A stretch of 6,665 bases of DNA from Anaerolineae bacterium (GCA_016931365.1 JAFGEY010000372.1:1-6665); one strand, 5' to 3'. Shown: positions 1-6,469, counted from the stretch's first letter. Notes: a model not told the origin generated them from the letters alone. A program made the numbers and translations.

Positions 1-2693
1 CAAGTTACGAGGTGATGATCGAAGGCTATGCCGGGCACGGCCCGATGAAAGCCTACGCCGGGCCGACGCCGCCCGATCGCGAGTCGGTGCCCGAACCGCC
101 GCCGCAGCAAACGGCGATCGGCGGCAGCACGTTTGGAGTGTGGCAGGAAGAGGTATACCAACTGTCCATCGATGTGGAAACGTTGTTCGAGGTGCGTGAG
201 GCGCTCGATCCCGACTCGCTGCGCGTGCAGGAAATCGACGCCGGGCTGCGCGATTTTACCACCATCGTCGATTTCGAGCTGCCCAACGAGGAGATGCTCG
301 AAACGGTGCGCCGGTGCCGCGCGCGGCTCAAGCCGCTGCTCGAATGCGTCAATGGCTCTACTGCGCCGACGCTCTATGCTTTCGGCCACTCGCACATTGA
401 TGTGGCCTGGCTGTGGCCGCTGGCCGAAACCGAGCGCAAGTGCGTGCGCACTTTTTCTTCCCAGTTGGCCCTGATGGAGCAGTATCCCGAGTTCAAGTTC
501 CTGCAGAGCCAGCCGCACCTGTTCTGGATGGTCAAGACCAAGTACCCCAAGCTGTACGAACGGATCAAGGCGGCGGTCAAAAAGGGGCAGTTCGTCCCCG
601 AGGGCGGCCTGTGGGTCGAGCCGGACACCAACGTCGCTGGCGGCGAAAGCCTGATCCGCCAGTTTATCCACGGCAAGCGATTTTTCAAGGATGAATTCGA
701 CGTGGATTGCGAGTTGATGTGGCTGCCCGACGTGTTCGGCTATTCGGGCGCACTGCCGCAGATCATGAAGGGCTGCGGGATCAAGTATTTCTCCACGCAA
801 AAAATTTTCTGGGCCTACAACAGCGACGTGAAATTCCCGCTCAATACCTTCTGGTGGGAAGGCATCGACGGATCGCAGGTACTGGTGCACCTGCACAACG
901 ACTACAACTCGCGTACCAACCCGGCCTCGATCATCGAGCGCTGGAAAGAGCGCGTGCAAAAGGACGGCTTTGACACCCGTCTGGTGCCCTTTGGCTGGGG
1001 CGACGGCGGCGGCGGGCCAACCCGCAACCACCTCGAATTCCTGCGCCGCCAGCGCAACCTGGAGGGCGCGCCCAAGGTGGTGATTGCCTCGCCGATCGAC
1101 TATTTCAAGGATCAAGAGAAAAAGCCGGTCACCCAGCGCTATGTCGGCGAGCTTTATTTCCAGGCCCATCGCGGCACCTATACCTCGCAGGCGAAAACCA
1201 AGCTCGGCAACCGCCGCAGCGAGTTCGGGCTGCGCGAGGCCGAAATGTGGAGCGTCGCCGCGGCGGCCAAGGGATTTGCTTTCCCGGCGGCCAAAATGGA
1301 CGAATTGTGGAAACTGGTGCTGCTCAACCAGTTCCACGACATCCTGCCCGGCTCGTCGATCGGGCGCGTGTACGAAGAAGCCGAGGCTGATTTCGCCCGG
1401 GTGATTGCCGGGGCCCAAGCGGTGGCCCAGGCAGCGACGTCGGCGTTAACGCCGCAAGGCGAAGGCGCGCTGACCGTGTTCAACTCGCTGAGCTGGGCGC
1501 GCACCGTGCTGGCGCCGCTGCCCGCCGGCTGGCACAGCGCGAAAGGCAAGGATGGCTTGCTGACCGCGCAAAAGATCGACGGCGTAATCCATGTCGAAGT
1601 TGAGGTTCCCGCCTGCGGTTGGACGACGATCTATGCCGAGAACCCGCTGGCGCTGGCGAGCGGCCTCAAGGCCGCGCCCAACCTGCTCGAAAATGAGCTG
1701 ATCCGCGTCGAGTTTGACCGGACGGGCCGGATCACGCGTATCTATGACAAAGAGGCCGAGCGCGAACTGGCGGCGGGACCGTGCAACGACCTCAAGATGT
1801 ACAAGGACGTGCCCACCAACTGGGACGCCTGGGACCTCGACAGCATGTACGAGGACACGCCGGTCGCCCTGGACGAGACGGCGGCGGTCACCGTGCTCGA
1901 TGCCGGCCCGCTGGTGGCAAGGGTGCAGGTGCGGCGTACGCTGCACAACTCGCCCATGACGCAGACGATCAGCCTGCGCCGGGGCAGCCGCCGCGTCGAT
2001 TTCCACACTGTGATCGACTGGAACGAAAGCCACAAGCTGCTCAAAGTCAATTTCCCGGCCAATGTCTACAGCACCGAGGCGCTGCACGAAATCCAGTTTG
2101 GACACCTCGCGCGGCCCACGCACAAATCGCAGCCCTTCGACGCCGAGCGCTTTGAAGTGTCGATGCACAAGTGGTCGGCGCTGGTCGAGGGCAAGCGCGG
2201 TTTTGCCGTGCTCAACGACTGCAAGTACGGCTGCAATGTCAACGGCAACAGCATCAATCTGACCCTGCTCAAATCGGCGCTGGCCCCGGACATGAACGCC
2301 GACAAGGGCCGCCAGGAGTTCACCTATGCCTTTTACGCCTGGAACGGCACCCTGTTCGACAGCGGCCTGGTGCAGGAGGGCTATGACCTCAACGTGCCGC
2401 CCGTTGCCGCGCAAGGCCAGGGCGGCGAGGGTTCGCTGTTTGGCGTCGATGCGTCCAACGTGATCGTCGAGACGGTCAAGCCGGCCGAGGATGGAAGCGG
2501 CGACGTAGTGGTGCGCCTTTACGAGTCGATGCGCACGGCTACCCGCTGCACGCTGAGCACGTCGCTGCCGGTGAGCAAGGTCGTGCAGACCAATATGCTC
2601 GAAGAAGTCGAGTGCGATCTGGCGCTCAAAGACGGCCGGATCGAGTTGGATTTGCACCCGTTCGAGATCAAGACGATTCGGCTGAGCAAATAA
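1..2693 (+). CDS. GH38 alpha-mannosidase, 5' end outside window
   Basis: This gene encodes a retaining, metal-dependent alpha-mannosidase that hydrolyses terminal alpha-mannosyl residues. No signal peptide can be judged because the N-terminus is missing. Numbering from the GTG at 12, the HSHID motif (126-130) supplies the probable zinc ligands H128 and D130. WLPDVFGYS carries the probable nucleophile and ligand D240, and NQFHDILPG supplies the fourth ligand H442. GWGDGGGGP (D331) is a candidate acid/base region. The catalytic domain spans about 119-372, the helical middle domain about 377-460, and the beta-rich C-terminal region runs to 893. The frame stays open to base 1, and residues encoded before 12 (S-Y-E) continue smoothly into the family-like segment IEGYAGHGP. 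No well-spaced Shine-Dalgarno precedes the GTG or the ATG at 15. Bacterial long-form relatives have, from memory, roughly 1000 residues or more with an N-terminal beta domain, so perhaps 100-200 residues lie upstream. The family is certain; the exact linkage cleaved is not. Confidence 0.95.
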   Translation, partial: SYEVMIEGYAGHGPMKAYAGPTPPDRESVPEPPPQQTAIGGSTFGVWQEEVYQLSIDVETLFEVREALDPDSLRVQEIDAGLRDFTTIVDFELPNEEMLETVRRCRARLKPLLECVNGSTAPTLYAFGHSHIDVAWLWPLAETERKCVRTFSSQLALMEQYPEFKFLQSQPHLFWMVKTKYPKLYERIKAAVKKGQFVPEGGLWVEPDTNVAGGESLIRQFIHGKRFFKDEFDVDCELMWLPDVFGYSGALPQIMKGCGIKYFSTQKIFWAYNSDVKFPLNTFWWEGIDGSQVLVHLHNDYNSRTNPASIIERWKERVQKDGFDTRLVPFGWGDGGGGPTRNHLEFLRRQRNLEGAPKVVIASPIDYFKDQEKKPVTQRYVGELYFQAHRGTYTSQAKTKLGNRRSEFGLREAEMWSVAAAAKGFAFPAAKMDELWKLVLLNQFHDILPGSSIGRVYEEAEADFARVIAGAQAVAQAATSALTPQGEGALTVFNSLSWARTVLAPLPAGWHSAKGKDGLLTAQKIDGVIHVEVEVPACGWTTIYAENPLALASGLKAAPNLLENELIRVEFDRTGRITRIYDKEAERELAAGPCNDLKMYKDVPTNWDAWDLDSMYEDTPVALDETAAVTVLDAGPLVARVQVRRTLHNSPMTQTISLRRGSRRVDFHTVIDWNESHKLLKVNFPANVYSTEALHEIQFGHLARPTHKSQPFDAERFEVSMHKWSALVEGKRGFAVLNDCKYGCNVNGNSINLTLLKSALAPDMNADKGRQEFTYAFYAWNGTLFDSGLVQEGYDLNVPPVAAQGQGGEGSLFGVDASNVIVETVKPAEDGSGDVVVRLYESMRTATRCTLSTSLPVSKVVQTNMLEEVECDLALKDGRIELDLHPFEIKTIRLSK

Positions 2694-2731
2694 GCCGAAA
2701 ACTGCAAGACGCCATAATCCGTCGCATCTGA

Positions 2732-2798
2732 ACCACAGACAGCCGACCACAGACCACCGCTATCGCTCGGTTGAGGTCCGTGGTCGGCCGTCGGTGGT
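2732..2798. repeat. 24-bp imperfect inverted repeat with 19-nt loop
   Basis: The left arm is 2732-2755 and the right arm is 2775-2798. 21 of 24 positions are complementary, including an uninterrupted run of nine at 2743-2751 against 2779-2787. The left arm itself contains a short direct repeat, ACCACAGAC at 2732-2740 and 2746-2754. The element lies 38 nt after the GH38 stop codon and has no T-run after the right arm, so it is not a canonical intrinsic terminator. It could act as an mRNA-stabilising or processing hairpin, or simply be a dispersed genomic repeat. A TTG-initiated extension of the downstream reading frame would start inside it and is unlikely to be used. Confidence 0.8.
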
Positions 2799-2802
2799 CA
2801 AT

Positions 2803-2847
2803 TGGGCATGACTGCACCGCAATTCGCTATTTACAATTCGAAATTTT
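2803..2847. repeat. Partial, diverged copy of the intergenic 84-bp repeat
   Basis: This stretch resembles the right-hand half of the repeat at 4945-5028 and its flank. Both contain ATT-(G/T)-GGCATG, then CT-(G/A)-CA, then GCAATT-(C/T)-GC, and both end in an AATTTTT stretch just before a ribosome binding site. Small insertions are needed to align them. The left half of the repeat is missing, and the unrelated inverted repeat at 2732-2798 lies in its place. Homology is likely but less certain than for the two full copies. Confidence 0.5.
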
Positions 2848-2848
2848 T

Positions 2849-2854
2849 GGGAGG
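2849..2854 (+). promoter_or_regulatory. Shine-Dalgarno fixing the RraA-like start
   Basis: GGGAGG sits 6 nt before the ATG at 2861. It selects this ATG over the upstream TTG at 2771, which falls inside the inverted repeat and would add 30 residues of non-family-like sequence. Confidence 0.85.
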
Positions 2855-2860
2855 TTTACA

Positions 2861-3556
2861 ATGGTCAATGATGCCAAGAATAGAGAACTGCTCGAACTGT
2901 ACGCCCCGCTGCGCGTCGCCGATGTGCGCGACGGCATGGACTGGAACATGATGCACCATTACGGTTCGATGTCGCCCGACGTCCGCCCGCTATGGCGCAC
3001 GCACGTGGTGGGCATCGCTCGCACGGCGCGCTACCTGCCTTTTCAAGGCCCGATGCCGTCGATGGACGGTGAGGAATACACCAAGTGGTCGGGCTGGTAT
3101 TACGGCAATGTCTGCACCTATCCGTGGATGAACGCGATCCGGCCCGGCGATTTTTGCGTGATCGACCAGAGCGGCGTCGACGTGGGGCTGATGGGCTCCA
3201 ACAACTCGCTGGCTGGCGTGCGCGACGGTGCGGTCGGCTATGTGACCAACGGCGGCATGCGCGACACCGACGAGCTGATCCTGCAAAAGATCCCCTTTTG
3301 GTCGAAATTCATCTCCCAGGGGATGGTGCAGGCGCGCTTGCAGTTCGATGCGATGGATGTGCCGGTGGCCGTCGGCGGGGTGGTGGTCTATCCCGGCGAC
3401 GTGGTGGTGGCCGACGGCGACGGCGTGATCGTCGTGCCGCGCAAAATAGCGTTCGATGTCGCCCAATATGCTCACCAGGAACTGCGCGGTGACAAGGTGG
3501 GCCGCCGCAAGCTCTACGAGTCGCTGGGGATGGCGTTGGACGAGACTGTGCTGTAA
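2861..3556 (+). CDS. RraA / HMG-CHA aldolase-like family protein
   Basis: This 231-residue cytoplasmic protein belongs to the RraA-like superfamily, which includes 4-hydroxy-4-methyl-2-oxoglutarate (HMG/CHA) aldolases and the RNase E regulator RraA. Visible signatures are GLMGSNNSLA at 109-118, corresponding to the family's conserved glycine helix, and the substrate/metal motif NGGMRD at 130-135 with R134 and D135. The C-terminal beta segment VGGVVVYPGDVVVADGDG spans 171-188. The length matches the aldolases (about 230) better than the E. coli regulator (about 160). The GGxRD motif is kept, so divalent-metal-dependent retro-aldol or decarboxylase activity on a keto-acid is plausible. The substrate is unknown, and the glycosidase/SDR context suggests a sugar-derived acid. 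An older label for such proteins, demethylmenaquinone methyltransferase, is a known misannotation. The start is set by the GGGAGG at 2849. The family is confident; enzyme activity is inferred. Confidence 0.88.
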   Translation: MVNDAKNRELLELYAPLRVADVRDGMDWNMMHHYGSMSPDVRPLWRTHVVGIARTARYLPFQGPMPSMDGEEYTKWSGWYYGNVCTYPWMNAIRPGDFCVIDQSGVDVGLMGSNNSLAGVRDGAVGYVTNGGMRDTDELILQKIPFWSKFISQGMVQARLQFDAMDVPVAVGGVVVYPGDVVVADGDGVIVVPRKIAFDVAQYAHQELRGDKVGRRKLYESLGMALDETVL

Positions 3557-3562
3557 AAAATC

Positions 3563-3646
3563 GCAAATTGCAAATGGCAACTGTATCGCCATGTCCATGC
3601 TCAGACAGTCAATTTGACATGGCCTGCATTGCGATTTGTGATTTGC
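3563..3646. repeat. 84-bp palindromic intergenic repeat, copy A
   Basis: This copy aligns without gaps to 4945-5028 with 71 of 84 identical bases, counted by eye. It is an imperfect palindrome: 3563-3595 is broadly complementary to 3616-3646 (outer 18 positions match at 15, and the inner GCCATGTC pairs exactly with GACATGGC after a 2-nt bulge), leaving a loop of about 20 nt. It starts 6 nt after the RraA-like stop codon and ends 6 nt before the next gene's ribosome binding site, so it fills the gap. It contains no reading frame of note. It may be a dispersed MITE- or REP-like element, a structured mRNA spacer, or both. Confidence 0.88.
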
Positions 3647-3652
3647 TACTCG

Positions 3653-3660
3653 AAAGGAGG
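3653..3660 (+). promoter_or_regulatory. Strong Shine-Dalgarno for the PCC/DUF296 gene
   Basis: AAAGGAGG is a near-perfect anti-16S match placed 5 nt before the ATG at 3666. It is the strongest ribosome binding site in the window and suggests efficient translation of the small PCC protein. Confidence 0.85.
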
Positions 3661-3665
3661 CTTTT

Positions 3666-4109
3666 ATGCTGGTCATTCCTGCGCCTGGGCCGGTGCGCAC
3701 GTTTATGGTCTCGTTCCGGCGCGGCGATTACCTGATCGAAGGGCTGCGCGAGTTTTTGCAGCAAGAGGGCATCGACGCGGCGCTGATCACCTCCGGCATT
3801 GGCTCGTTTGACGTGTGCCGGTTGCATACCATCCTCAACACTGGCCTGCCGCCGGAGGAGCGCTATTTTACCCTCACTGGCCCGATCGAGGTTGGATCGC
3901 TGCAAGGGTCGGTGGCCGGCGGCGAGCCGCACATTCACGTCGTCGTCCACGACGTAGCGAACGACAAGGCGTACATCGGGCATCTGGAAGACGGATCGCG
4001 GGTCTGCTTTCGCGCCGAGTTGGGCCTGATCGCGCTGGATGGGGTCAAGACCAAACGGGTCACCGACCCGGAGACCCATCTGACCGACATTGTGCTGGAT
4101 GAAGGGTAG
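3666..4109 (+). CDS. PCC/PPC (DUF296) domain protein
   Basis: This 147-residue protein is a single PCC domain (plants and prokaryotes conserved, DUF296) with no extra DNA-binding region. The fold-defining pieces are visible. An N-terminal strand with a basic RRGDYL segment (18-23) leads to the ITSGIGSFD stretch that usually follows the first helix. The strand pair YFTLTGPIEVGSLQGSVAGG precedes the signature EPHIHVVVHD with H89, H91 and H95, and the segment YIGHLEDGSRV follows. In plants the domain mediates multimerisation of AT-hook proteins. Structures of bacterial homologues are, from memory, trimers whose clustered histidines can bind metal, and their function is unknown. The gene lies between an aldolase-like and a dehydrogenase gene, 28 nt before the latter, so a small-molecule or metal-linked metabolic role is more likely than transcriptional control. 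That is inference. The start is fixed by AAAGGAGG at 3653. Confidence 0.9.
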   Translation: MLVIPAPGPVRTFMVSFRRGDYLIEGLREFLQQEGIDAALITSGIGSFDVCRLHTILNTGLPPEERYFTLTGPIEVGSLQGSVAGGEPHIHVVVHDVANDKAYIGHLEDGSRVCFRAELGLIALDGVKTKRVTDPETHLTDIVLDEG

Positions 4110-4126
4110 GCAAGGGAAGAGTAGAC

Positions 4127-4132
4127 AAGGAG
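4127..4132 (+). promoter_or_regulatory. Shine-Dalgarno fixing the SDR start
   Basis: AAGGAG lies 5 nt before the ATG at 4138. It favours this start over the in-frame TTG at 4090, which would overlap the PCC gene and add a low-complexity K/Q/G/R-rich leader. Confidence 0.82.
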
Positions 4133-4137
4133 ACAAG

Positions 4138-4938
4138 ATGTCAGACCTTGAGAAAGCGTTGGCTCTGGCCCCCTCGACGCTGGATCGCTTTCGGCTCGAC
4201 GGCAAAGCGGCATTGGTCGTCGGCGGGACGAAAGGGCTGGGCATGGCTATGGCGCTGGCGCTCGCCGCCGCCGGCGCCGACGTCTGCGTCGCCAGCCGCG
4301 GGCCGGATGGCCTGACCGAAACCGCCGCGGCGATCGGCCGGTTAGGGCGCAAGGGTACCTCGTTTGCTGTCGACGCCACCGACGAGGTACAGGTGGAACG
4401 GATGGTCGCATTTGTGCTGGACACCTACGGCCGCATCGACGTTCTGGTCAACAGCCAGGGCATCGTCGCTTTGCAGCCGATCGCCGAGTTTGACACCGCC
4501 ATCTGGGAACAGGTAATGGATGTCAACGTCAAGTCGCTGTTCCTCTGCTGCAAACATGTCGGGCGGGTCATGTTAAAACAAGGCAAAGGCAAGATCATCA
4601 ACATCTCGTCGGTGCGCGGCTTTCAGGGGCGTGCGCAAGACCCGGCCTACGCCACCAGCAAGGGGGCGGTCAACCAACTGACCCACTCGCTGGCGATTGA
4701 ATGGGGGCCAAAAGGGATCAACGTCAACGCCATCGCTCCGGTATTCACCCGCACAGCGATGTCGGCCCCCTTTCTCGATGACCCCGAAAAGAGCGCCTGG
4801 GTGCTCAGCCGCATTCCGATGAAGCGATCTGGTGAGCTTGACGACCTGTTTGGGCCGGTGGTGTTTCTGGCCTCCGAGGCGTCGAACTTTTGCAACGGGC
4901 ACGTGTTGATGGTCGATGGCGGGTGGATCGCTGCATAA
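4138..4938 (+). CDS. Classical SDR oxidoreductase, gluconate dehydrogenase-like
   Basis: This 266-residue cytoplasmic NAD(P)-dependent oxidoreductase has every hallmark of a classical short-chain dehydrogenase. The nucleotide-binding motif is V28-GGTKGLG (28-35), in which the usual first Thr of TGxxxGxG is replaced by Val. The NSQG element (105-108) takes the place of NNAG. The catalytic tetrad is N130, S158, Y171 and K175 (YATSK). The C-terminus VDGGW is typical of gluconate 5-dehydrogenase / 2-deoxygluconate 3-dehydrogenase-like members. An SR pair after the second strand (VCVASR) hints at NADP(H) preference, though this is only suggestive. Such enzymes interconvert hydroxyl and keto groups of sugars or sugar acids, which suits the operon between two glycosidases and next to a possible keto-acid aldolase. 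The family is certain; the substrate is not known. The gene begins 28 nt after the PCC stop, so the two are very likely co-transcribed. Confidence 0.94.
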   Translation: MSDLEKALALAPSTLDRFRLDGKAALVVGGTKGLGMAMALALAAAGADVCVASRGPDGLTETAAAIGRLGRKGTSFAVDATDEVQVERMVAFVLDTYGRIDVLVNSQGIVALQPIAEFDTAIWEQVMDVNVKSLFLCCKHVGRVMLKQGKGKIINISSVRGFQGRAQDPAYATSKGAVNQLTHSLAIEWGPKGINVNAIAPVFTRTAMSAPFLDDPEKSAWVLSRIPMKRSGELDDLFGPVVFLASEASNFCNGHVLMVDGGWIAA

Positions 4939-4944
4939 GAAATG

Positions 4945-5028
4945 GCAAACTGCAAATGGCAACTGTATCGCCATATCAGTGCGCAGACGGTTGATTTGGC
5001 ATGGCCTACATTGCAATTTGCGATTCGC
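4945..5028. repeat. 84-bp palindromic intergenic repeat, copy B
   Basis: This is the second full copy of the repeat at 3563-3646 and has the same orientation. The block GCAAATGGCAACTGTATCGC is identical in both, and most of the 13 differences are transitions. The palindrome is kept but less regular: 4945-4974 pairs imperfectly with 5001-5028. Five T residues at 5031-5035 follow the right arm, so this copy could act as a weak attenuator between the SDR and GH4 genes. It ends 10 nt before the GAAGGGAG ribosome binding site of the GH4 gene. Confidence 0.88.
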
Positions 5029-5052
5029 AATTTTTAATGAAGGGAGTTTTCA

Positions 5053-6408
5053 ATGGCGAAACGAATTGTCTTGATCGGCGCGGGAAGCGTGCAGTTTGGT
5101 TGCAGCACGTTGGGCGACATTTTCCAGAGTAAGGTGCTGGAAGGCAGTCACGTCGTGCTGCACGACATCAACCCTGTCTCATTGGCCAAAGTAGAGGCCG
5201 TGGGACAGCAGTTCATCAAAGACAACGATCTGCCTTTCACCCTCTCAGCGACGACCTCGCGCCCGGAAGCGCTGCAAGGGGCCGATTTCTGCGTCATTTC
5301 CATCGAAGTGGGCAGCCGCTTTGACCTGTGGGAGATGGACTGGCGCATCCCGCAGCAGTATGGCATCCGCCAGGTCTATGGCGAAAACGGCGGGCCGGGC
5401 GGCCTGTTCCACTCTTTGAGAATCATCCCGCCGATTTTGGACATCTGCGGCGACGTGATGAAAATCTGCCCCGACGCGTACGTGTTCAATTTCAGCAACC
5501 CGATGAGCCGTATCTGCACCACCGTGCACCGTAAATATCCAGACCTCAAGCTGGTAGGGTTATGTCATGAGATCGGATCGCTGCGCCACTATCTGCCGAT
5601 CATGCTCGGCGTGCCCTACAGCAATCTGCACATCCGCGCCGGTGGGCTAAACCATTTCAGCATCCTGTTAGCGGCGAACTATCGAGACAGTGGCGAAGAT
5701 GCTTATTCCGAAATCCGCGCCAAGTCACCGGCCTTTTTTGAAAACATGCCCGGCTACCGTGATATCCATGCGTATGTAGAAAAAACGGGCAAAATACCAA
5801 CTACTTGGGAAGAGGCGAAGCAGATTCCGGTCAGCAAAAAGTGGGCGGAGCGCGGCCTGTTCAGGGTGCTCCTGGAACAGTTCGGCTATTTGCCCATCAC
5901 CACCGACAGCCATCTGGGTGAATATGTCCAGTGGGCCTATGACGCCGTCGACCACGAAGGCATCCTCGACTTTTACACTATGTACAAGCACTCTTGCCTG
6001 GATCGCGTCGAAGAGCCCAAGATCGAGCTGCGCTTGACCGAGCGGGTGATCCCGATCATTGAAGGTATTCTGACCAATTCGGGCTATGAGGAAGAGGCGG
6101 TCAACTTGCCCAACAATGGACTGATCGCCGACCTGCCCGACTGGATCGCCGTCGAAGTGCCGGCTATTGTCGACAAAAACGGCGTCCACGGCGTGCCGCT
6201 GCCCAACTATCCCAAGGCGTTTCTCGGCTTGCTGCAAAACCAGGTCGCCGTCCACGACATGACCGCCGAGGCCGTGCTCAGCGGCTCTCGCGCCGTCGTT
6301 TTGCAAGCGTTGCTGGTCGACCCCGTGGTGGACAAATATGTGAATGTGGATCAGATGGTAGATGTGATGATCGAGCTTCAGGGAAGGTGGTTGGGTTATC
6401 TCAAGTAA
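5053..6408 (+). CDS. GH4 NAD/metal-dependent glycosidase (CHEI motif)
   Basis: This 451-residue cytoplasmic enzyme belongs to glycoside hydrolase family 4, which uses bound NAD and a divalent metal to oxidise C3 transiently and eliminate the aglycone. The Rossmann motif GAGS lies at 9-12, ENGGPGG at 111-117 and the conserved NPM at 149-151. The metal ligands are predicted as C171 in CHEI (171-174) and H201 in GLNHF. DSHLGEYVQW (285-294) contains Y291, a candidate catalytic base. The tetrapeptide after the first metal Cys tracks substrate in this family. CHEV has been reported for alpha-galacturonidases such as Bacillus LplD, whereas CHSV marks alpha-galactosidases and CDMP and CNNV mark phospho-glycosidases. 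CHEI is therefore closest to the uronidase type, but Ile differs and specificity is unproven. The start is supported by GAAGGGAG (5039-5046), 6 nt upstream. It is the last gene before the terminator. Confidence 0.93.
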   Translation: MAKRIVLIGAGSVQFGCSTLGDIFQSKVLEGSHVVLHDINPVSLAKVEAVGQQFIKDNDLPFTLSATTSRPEALQGADFCVISIEVGSRFDLWEMDWRIPQQYGIRQVYGENGGPGGLFHSLRIIPPILDICGDVMKICPDAYVFNFSNPMSRICTTVHRKYPDLKLVGLCHEIGSLRHYLPIMLGVPYSNLHIRAGGLNHFSILLAANYRDSGEDAYSEIRAKSPAFFENMPGYRDIHAYVEKTGKIPTTWEEAKQIPVSKKWAERGLFRVLLEQFGYLPITTDSHLGEYVQWAYDAVDHEGILDFYTMYKHSCLDRVEEPKIELRLTERVIPIIEGILTNSGYEEEAVNLPNNGLIADLPDWIAVEVPAIVDKNGVHGVPLPNYPKAFLGLLQNQVAVHDMTAEAVLSGSRAVVLQALLVDPVVDKYVNVDQMVDVMIELQGRWLGYLK

Positions 6409-6431
6409 GATGTGATGCGTGAGACGTAAAA

Positions 6432-6469
6432 CGTGAGGCCGGGAGGATTTCCCCGGCCTCACGCTTTTT
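6432..6469 (+). terminator. Rho-independent terminator ending the operon
   Basis: A perfect 12-bp GC-rich stem (6432-6443 CGTGAGGCCGGG with 6452-6463) and an 8-nt loop are followed, one base later, by five T residues at 6465-6469. It starts 24 nt after the GH4 stop codon. It is the only canonical intrinsic terminator in the window, which supports transcription of the five genes as one unit ending here. Confidence 0.92.

Noticed and set aside
1446..2750. Long minus-strand reading frame (434 codons) opposite the GH38 gene
   Set aside because: It lies wholly opposite a clear GH38 coding region with intact family motifs. Its translation is rich in R, A, H, V and Q without recognisable domains, as expected for the antisense frame of a GC-rich gene.
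2771..2860. Upstream TTG start extending the RraA-like protein by 30 residues
   Set aside because: The extension is encoded by the inverted repeat and the partial 84-bp repeat, and no ribosome binding site precedes it. The ATG at 2861 has GGGAGG at ideal spacing.
3614..3642. Possible promoter inside repeat A: TTGACA, 17-nt spacer, TGTGAT
   Set aside because: The -35 match is perfect, but the -10 has only four of six bases and lacks the key second A. The corresponding bases in repeat B (TTGGCA) do not keep it, and TTGACA sits in the palindrome arm, so chance is the simpler explanation.
2990..3700. Minus-strand frame opposite the RraA-like gene and repeat A
   Set aside because: It is the antisense shadow of a gene with clear family motifs. 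It runs through the palindromic repeat and has no recognisable domain.
4090..4137. Upstream TTG start for the SDR, overlapping the PCC gene
   Set aside because: The added residues are not SDR-like and the ATG at 4138 has AAGGAG 5 nt upstream.
3557..5052. CRISPR-like interpretation of the two 84-bp repeats
   Set aside because: There are only two full copies, about 1.4 kb apart with genes between them, and the repeat length and spacing do not fit a CRISPR array.
5725..6462. Minus-strand frame opposite the 3' half of the GH4 gene
   Set aside because: Its start lies inside the intrinsic terminator stem and the translation is low-complexity, so it is a shadow frame.
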